A stretch of DNA of 64,000 nucleotides from Apostichopus japonicus (Eukaryota > Echinodermata > Holothuroidea > Aspidochirotida > Stichopodidae): positions 15,577,001 to 15,641,000 of the forward strand of contig NC_092580.1 in the NCBI RefSeq assembly GCF_037975245.1. Reading direction: 5' to 3'. Position 1 is the stretch's first letter; each line of letters opens with the position of its first letter. A program made the position numbers and the translations under genes. Positions 54,601 to 63,600 of this stretch are shown piece after piece. A model generated the notes under the pieces. It made no database searches. It had not been told where the DNA came from and was given only the letters and a program-made list of their open reading frames with translations.

Positions 54601-57600
54601 TCTTGCCCAGGGCTATCAACACAAAAAGAAACTCAGAATAAACACAACAACTCATTTAACCAATCTTGTAACCTTGCATTTAGTACTTCAGGGGCTTTAT
54701 CAAGTGCAGGATCTTTGGAAGACCGAGAGATGCAAGTCAAACAAATCAATGTGTACACTTCACACAATCAGACCAATCCCACCACCTACCACTCTATATT
54801 ATTAATGGCTACCAACAACGCAAAGATAGTAAATATACTCGAGGTGAATGACAAGGGCAACCTGGTTTGCCTTGTTTTATTCATTGTTAAAAGCAATATC
54901 CTTGAAAAATGTTGGTTTTGAGAAAGAACAGTTTCAACTATGTCAAGTCAATGCCATCAAAATGGCAGTTCAGTACTACTGAACATGTCTAAAAAAATAG
55001 AACTCTCATGGAAGATATATTGTAGATGCTATATAGGGTGTTTCATCATATATGCAAGCCTATAGATAATATCACCAAATCTCTACAGGCCTGTGCAAAA
55101 ACTGAAAAGTGGTTAAATAACTACTGCTCTGCATTTAGACCTAATAACCGACTTAATTGAGTCTAAGCAGGCCTTGGAACCAACCATTTGACGTCAAAAA
55201 ATAAACATTGCTACTTCAGTTTGACAATATACAGTACTGTTAAGATTTAAAGTTGCCTTTTACAGATATTGCTTCACTCACACAAGCTTAAGATCTTGGG
55301 ACAGGGGCAGGGGGAGGAGGGATAGCAGGGGCAGGGGAGGAGGAGGGGTAGGGTTAGTAGGATATTCACCCCTAAATATAATTTCCTTTAAAGAAACAAG
55401 AAGGATATTGATCATAACATTCAAAAGAAATTCACAAGTAATTCATCCTGGAAATCACCACAAGGGACCAAGAATACATATCTGAAAATACTGCCGCTTT
55501 GCCCCTGTACTCTCCCCCCCCCCACCCTCCCCCGGCTCTTTCCTCTTTGCAGCCAATTTTTTCTATCCAATATCAGTGAACAACTCCCCCAGCCCTCCTC
55601 CTCTGTCCATACCAATGATATGTACAGGTATGTATCATAAAGAGAACATTGAAAAGTCTGTTCATTTTACTTATGTATGTGCACATTTTTTTTTTTTAAC
55701 ATTTAAGCTGTATAAATCAAATCCTTTCTTGCGATGTTACATACTTAAGATGTTATGTAAGTCTCTGTAACTCCAACTTAGGGGCTTAAAAAGCTGGCTT
55801 TTAACAGTGTGTATTGTTGGAGTGGTAAAGCAACATACAGTAGCTAGCTATCACAATGGTATTAGACACAGATAGAGCTGCATTTCTTTCATGATATCTG
55901 GAATGGATCTCACAATAGAGAACAAATCAGTGTCCTTCTCATCAGTGTTCCACATGATTCAATATATGCTCTGTTTAGATGGATTCTCAAAACACCAAAC
56001 TTACAGCTCTCTCCATATAGGAGGGATCCTGCGTTTCTCTTCTCTGAAGCAAAGTGGTATGAGAAAACTAATTAGGGAGAGACCTTTTCACTGGGAGTAC
56101 AGTTTCTACTGTTGATAATGAATTACCATACTAACTTAATGTTCATCTGTAATTCTCGTCAATCATTGAAACTCAATTATTAATATAGAAACAAGAAAAG
56201 ATTGTTTTTAAGAATTATTGCATTAATGATTCCTTGGAAGTCCCTGCACTCACATGATTTCATGGAGTAAAACCTCCCAACCTCAGGGAGCTGTTAAGGG
56301 TACAAAGAGATAATGACCTCTCTCTCTCTAGCTGCAGTCTACACAAACCATACATACCTGTATGATACAGACATCAATATTCAACAGCTGAAAACTGTCT
56401 AGGTCAGTGGGCCAGTTCAAGGAAATCAGCTGAAAGTGAGACCCTGGAACATACAGTACAGTAGTACAGTGACCCTGCCCGTAATACTGTACCTGGTAAG
56501 ATCTACTCTATGTACAATAATACAGTTGTAATATAATGTACACCATACTTTGTAGATACAATATAAGCACCGAGTACTGTACCTTCAATTTATCTCACTG
56601 CTCTTTTTATTTTCATAATTTTCATATTAGACAAAATTTGATTGGCTTTTTCCTGCAAATGATCAGAAAACCTTCCCTTTTGAGAGGTGAAAATTAATGA
56701 CATTTAGAGATGATTTGAACTTGTCCACCTTCCAGCCAGGTTTTGATATACAGTACCTTTTTCAACATTTTGGACAATCAGAAGGGTTGAAATAATTTTG
56801 ATGAAAGAGGCATTTTCATCTGGTTGAATATTCCAACAAAATTAACACCAAAATTCTCTAAATTTAGTGGGATGGACTTGTACAGCAGTAGTGGTAGTAG
56901 TAGTAAAATTCATTTTATACACATAAACTTGGGTCTAAGCAAGTATCCAATAGGAGCACAATCATACTGTACATTTAAGGAGGCAAGCTTCAAATTTCTT
57001 TTCTTTAAGGCCAGCACGATGAGAGCAATTGGAACTTTCATCATGTATGTACAATCAAAATTGCAAAGTCTTACATTCCTTGCAGTGATTTGCCCCGGCT
57101 TTCCTAGTCTATGGTCCTGATAATCTTACTTCCGCTGTATGCCCATAAATGAAAGGCTGTCTGCCAGAGAGGGAATTATTACCAATGCGGAGACAAAAAA
57201 ATCCTAGAATATGAAAGGAACCCAGGTCACTCTCCAAGAGATTTTACATTGTCCATCTTTCACTTGGGTTCCCCTTCATGAGGCTTTGAAGATAACAATA
57301 GTGGTACAACCCTTTTGTCAGGGACTCATTCAAAACCTCATCTCCCACTTCAAAGCAAACACTTGCTGAAGTTTGTAGCTCACTGAAGGAGAAGCTTCAA
57401 TCTCAAGCAACCAGGCTAAAATATACCTGTCTATATATATATAATGTAAATTTAACATTTCATATACTAGCATTGGTACAGAGCTGCATAAAAAACAAAA
57501 ATGACATGAATTGTACATTACCCACTGGTCTATCAGAGGATTAAATGCAAACTTGCCATGGTCATGGCCTTACACATCATGTTACTCTTAAAGGCATTGA

Positions 57601-60600
57601 AGACTCGCCCCAAACCGTGTGCGGCCATCTGAAAAAGTTAACTTTCTGTTGCTTGCAAGTGACGTTTTGTTCGTGTCGCTACAAAATGCAGACAGCAATG
57701 AAACGTGATACCTTATTATCTTTAGCTGGACATAAGATGTCCATCGCTGTATTGTCTATACACTGTGGGTATTGACCGCAGCTGTATGTACTGACTGTAC
57801 ACTAGTGTCTAATTACTGATGGTAACAAGCTGTGTGTGTATTTTCTGGGATCGATGGTGGTGTCTAACACTTCTGTTACACCTCATTCGAAACTAGGTCA
57901 GATTACCGGCATTGGACGTTTCTTTTTGCTGTTAATGGTCTGTCAAATTAAGAAACAAAAGCATCAACCTTACGGTCATCTTGTTAACCTTAATAAACAC
58001 TGATTTACAGCAAATTGGAAGATACGGTACAGGCTTTGTGTCAAAGTAAATAAAATGAAACTTAACCGATGACTTTAAATGTACTGTACTCTCTCTCTCT
58101 CCAGCGCTCTTTATTTTACAAAGCTTCCTTTAATCCAGGAAACGAATATTAACACTTGATGACCACAAAAGATCTATCCATAACAGACCATCCTGGATTC
58201 CAACGATCATAATACGATAACATTTAAAAGTTCAATGAACCACTTCCCTACAAACAACAGAAAGGTAATTAGACATCCTAGAAACATTAGTGTTGTTTAC
58301 TAGGATTTTAAAAGTTGCATTCACTGGAAGGACACAACATCTTAAACATGATTGCATCCGCTCAGAAAAGCTTTGCCTCCCTGCGGTCCTCCTTGAAAAC
58401 ATGCACTTTAAAGTACTTCCACAGGAACACACAATACTTATAAGACACATTAGCTTGAGTGTAACGGAAGTATAGAGTGATAGGCCTACAGTACTGTATA
58501 TAATGTGCAAAAAACAATTAAATGATGTAACGGTCCCTTAATTAATATAAAATGACCATCAAAATGACCATCATTTTGCTGTAGACTAGTTACCATACAG
58601 TTTATGTACAGGCAGGCCTGGACTGCATGCAATGCACACTACTGTACGGTATACAACTGCGTTACATAGCTTGCTGTGTAAATGTTACAGGCTATGCATA
58701 CGCTGTGAATGTCGGACAAACATGTCAAATAAAACAAGGGTCAAGACAGAACAAATGCCAGTATTAAAATACTGCACTTTTCAACTGATTTGAACAGAAA
58801 GTACGTAGCAAATAAAAACATAAAATATGGTAAATAAAAAATTTGTACTGTACGAGCATGTTGGCGTACATGCAGTCACAGCTCCGTTGTTAGGGTATTG
58901 GAGACATGGTATAACAGTATAATATAGTTTATCCAGATTTGTTTCATCAAAATTTTAGAATGGCCATTATACTTACGTCATCTTACTCTACCTGCATCAT
59001 CAGCTGTTGTACCATTAAGTCACTGCAGCTAACTGCAATGTTCCATGTTTCCTGTTTTAAAATTTTCTGAATTTATCTAGATCTGTGTTAATGTTACATT
59101 CACTTGGGAATTAATAATTATCACATCTATATAAAAGAACAACAAAAATCAAAGAAAAAATTACCTGCTGATTTTGTTCCACAAGTTCCTCCACCTTCCT
59201 TAGACTGTGGAGGTGGTTTGTAGTTATCATTATGAGTACTTATGATGTGGTCCTTTTGAAGCGGCTGTTCACTGATATGCTGATCCTTGTGACCCTTCAG
59301 AGGTTCAATAAGATACTGGCTACCATTGCTGGTCTGAAATATTCCATACTGCAACAAAACACAAAAGAAGAGAGTTGTTTATCAACACTCAGCAGGACCC
59401 ATATCAACATCAACATCATCCATTGGATGTCCAATAGTCAAAGAATACATGAAGTAATAGTATCAACTAAAGGCTTGAATTAATCATCCATGTATGAAGA
59501 AACTTGTCCCATTCAGTGTCAGTCCTTGAATAAGATAAGAGTGGCGTGGCTAGAAATGTCAGTGAAAAAGGGACTTAGATAGTGACAGAATAAGGAGTTC
59601 TCAATTTTGGCCCAATGTCCGTAAATCTTTAATGTCCAATAACCTTCTCATTCTTTGGTAGGGGACAATAATGGTCATGACCTACTCTCCAACAATTTTT
59701 CATAATTTTGCATAATATCAATTATTAAATACTCCCCAAGATAAGGCCATACCTACCACAAGACTTCCACCACTGTGGCCACTGAGCTGGGCCCAAGTTG
59801 TCTTCCCCTCCTCCTTTCACAAATCCACTAACTGAACACTAGGGGTACGCTAACTTTTAACTACTGTCCACAGTGGGCTGTCTTTTCGAAAACCTTACAA
59901 ATGTAAAACAAGTTCTCGCAAAAATAATATTTCATGGGTCTTCGCATGATGTACTTACCAAACCGCCACAAAGACTGAAAACAGCATAGGATCTGTGATG
60001 GTCATTTACTAAGCCGGAGAAGAAACAATGCCGAAGAGATTCAAAGGCAGATGAATTTAGTCTGTCGTGAGAGTTTACGTCCAAACGGAAACTCGGCGAT
60101 ATAAACGTGTGGTCTATTTCAAGGCTTATATGAAATTGCTCTCCAAATGCATCGATTGAATAAAACACAGTCTCTCCTGGTTGATGGAAGCTACTACCTC
60201 CCCCATCCTTGCTTTCTAAATATGACAAGCTACGCTTCTGAAAGTGTCTCGTCTTATGAATTGGAGTGCCTCTGTTACTGAGTCTGTTTGGTGAAATTAT
60301 TTCATGCTTCCAAGGAGACCGGTGATTCACTGAAAAAACAGAAACAAAGAGACCAATATAACTAGTTGAATGCCAACTAGGAGATTATACACATCAAACC
60401 ATGTTTACTAAACAAAGATACAGATTTGCTTTGTGCACTATAAAGGGGATAAATGTTGCATAGAATGTTACGACCCGACCGACCCTGTATAACAGGGTTG
60501 AAAATTGTGTGACAAACTTGATGGCACGGACTGTGCCTCTCACTTTCCTCAGAAAGTGCCATCCATGCCTGCTGTGAAAGAATGACTCTTCTGATGGCAC

Positions 60601-63600
60601 AACATTCTGCAATGCACTTTTGTGCTGTCTGTGCCCCTTCTAAACCCAACCAGATTTTAACTGATGAGGTGTTCAAAAAGAAAGGAGTACCAGCTGTAGT
60701 CTAGGGGCCAATGAGATATTATACAAACCAACCCCTTAATTTCATCAAGAGAACTGCTGGGGCACTTGAAAATACTCTGTCTAAATTTTCATTCTGCATT
60801 ATAGCACATTGTCACAATTAAGCTGGAAGTTATCATCTGGACACTTTAATGAAAATTTTCACTGACATTTTTCACTGGTAAGTGCCAGCGATGCTCCACA
60901 GACTATTTTCCTTATAAATGGCGGTGGATAGATGCTATACCCATTTTCATATTTATGTCAAGGCCTACAGACATATTTCCTAAAGTGATAAATAATGGTC
61001 AAATAGTATGTTGACAAGGACTTGTAAATGATATACAAAAGGAATCTACATGAGTATATATATTTAGAATGCAAGGAAGAACCAAACATGTACTATATGA
61101 ATAGCTTTTTTAAGCTTTTAACGCATCAGATTACAAGAATACCCTTGGGTTCCAATAGGATGAGAAGTGGTTACGATCAAACAGGAATCTGAGGTTCAGA
61201 ACAATTAATGTATAGAATGTGGATTTTCCTTTTTCCCAGCACCTGCTGACTAATTCAAACATTAATTGCTTAACTGCAGGAAGTTGAGGTTAACCCGTAA
61301 ACATAATACAAGCTTAACCTCAAACTAACAAAAACCAATTATGATACAATGATGTTATCTATGGCATGCTATACAGGACCATGGCCATTTAATGTTCCAA
61401 ACATACGGTGGTAGGCTCGAAACAGCAAAATGAACATCGGCGAACTTTTTTGCTGTTGGCTGTAGTAATATACACACACAATTTATCTTGATAAGGAGAT
61501 CCAATTGTCCCTGCAGGGGTGTTAATTAATTACAAATTTTGGTCATTTATCAATCCTTCAGTTTTGTTTTATTGTACAGAGTAGGGCTTTTGTGCAAACC
61601 CCTGGCTATTGTGACACCACATATTACATTAATATGTCACATAAACTACACACATTAATTAGTTAAGAGGGCTAGACCTATTGCAGTGCACTATGTGTTC
61701 CACAAAGTTTGTTCTGGTGCAAGTTTAGTTCTGCCCAAGTTAAGCCTAGTCTACGCTATATATATCTTGCATGTATGATTTGACTATCAACAATGCATTC
61801 AGTTTTCTTTGATACACCGCTACAACTATTTAGACCAAGTCCAGAAAATATTCAAGCAAGACACCTGCACTCATTCTGGTGAGGAAATGATGCAAAACAG
61901 AGTACTTCAAATTAGATCAAAACACCATCAGACCATTAAGAAATTTGGGTACCTAAATGCCAACGCTTGGGGCATATAGGCCGAAGGCTCAAAGTTAGAC
62001 TAGAGATAAGTACTATTCTGTATACAAGGCCTAGGTCATGGGAACCCCAACTGGCCTTTACCTGTCCATAGGCGATTCTGTGTAGATGCAGACAAAGATG
62101 TCCAAATTTCAATTTTTAAACAGAATTGCAAAAAGTAGTAGATTGTCAAAGTAAAATAGTATAAACTTTTATGTTTTGAACGTTCTTTATTTGAAAAATT
62201 CAAATATCCTGAATTCCTGATGAAACATCTACTTTTGCTAAAAATGTCCATTTTGTTGCCATTTCTTTATAAATTTTGTAAGTATTTCATAAAAAAAAAA
62301 AACGATTCCTGAAAGTTCAATGACCTCTTCAAACTTGTGTGTTGCTTGTACAGTAATGTTGTTCATAAAGTTTGCTGATGGAATTTTTTTAGATGTTCCA
62401 AGCTTGTAGAACTAGCAGATCAATGGTGAGTGTGATTCAATTCTTCACATAATATCCTAGTATATTAGTTCTCACTTTACTTAGCTACTAGTTTAAGTTA
62501 ACAGTACATACTGTAGAAAATTAACCTTGAATTTTAAATAAAACATTGCATCCATTGTAATTTATGTACAATAAGCTGATGTGCTTTTATTGTTAAGTAA
62601 GTAGTTGTGACAATTTCTGTAAAACTAATATAAAAGGAATACACAGGCAATCAACACTGCATGCTTGGGTTCTTTGTTTTTAGATAAACTTGACCTGACA
62701 AAATATGTTTTATTGCTTTGCTTGCTTTACTGTACCAAGAGTGGTATATGACTGCTGCACACTGTAGGGCTGACAGAGTGTCAGCCTTACATTTCAAGTT
62801 AGCTTAGAGAGTCAAGTGAAAACAGATGAACCATAATCACGTTTTGAGTTTTTCTTTTCAATGTAAATTAGACAAATTGTCCTGATGGCCCTAAGCATGT
62901 TGATTTTTGCATTCCACCACACCAGGGACAATTTATATATAGAATTTAATTTGCATTAAAAATACATCAATCAACATGCTCTATTAAATTTTATTTCAAT
63001 CTACAAAAAATAGAAAAAAGTATGGATAGGCCAAAAGTACAGACAAATGTCCTGTAAAGCATGTTTATTAATTCCCTTACAACATGCTGGTTTATGTACT
63101 CTTACCCCATCAATGATACATATTTTGCATTTTGTTAATGAGATCCATATTTTGTGGCTTCAAATGTCTACAGAAAAATTGGGAAAAGGGAGAAGCTACA
63201 ATTTAGTTTTTTTTCTACATTTCTTAAGAGTGTGGTAAAACTTGTCCCTTACAACATGCCTTGTTGATATCCTGTATTACATGCTAATTTATGTACTCTT
63301 ACCCAACCTATGACAAATTTAAAAGACTCTTTTATTTGCATTTGTTAGTGTGATCCATATGTTATGGCTTTGAGTATACATACAGAAAAATGCAAAAAGA
63401 AGTGGATATACTCTGCTGTTTAATGGTTGTAATAGTTATTATACTTAGAGTAAAACCTCCCTCTTCACTATCTAAAATAAGGAACATTGTTAGCAATCAA
63501 GAGTGAATAAGAAATGTCTCTGAATTGTCTCGTACGACAAATATGGAATCCTCATTCACAATTGTAAATGCTTGCCTCCATCTCCATAGAGCAGTGTCCT

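Larger units (their letters stand above)
34639..59164 (-). other. ADAMTS intron 3 (~24.5 kb)
   Basis: The longest intron, lying within the propeptide coding region. Contents: a tRNA-derived fragment (35015-35085), a GGGTCTTTGTA tandem (36357-36407), a 46-47 bp tandem array (38694-39058), a ~125 bp tandem array (40198-40702), a relative of the hairpin element (42250-42345), a direct duplication (48645-49025) and two dispersed repeats (52020-52368, 57588-57927). No second gene was recognised. An extra small ADAMTS exon could be hidden here. Confidence 0.8.

Noticed and set aside
60377-60676. 99-codon minus-strand open frame in intron 1 with several cysteines
   Set aside because: It looks vaguely protein-like ([17 protein letters not shown]) and a second frame is also open, suggesting a possible transposon remnant, but I recognise no domain and see no supporting structure.
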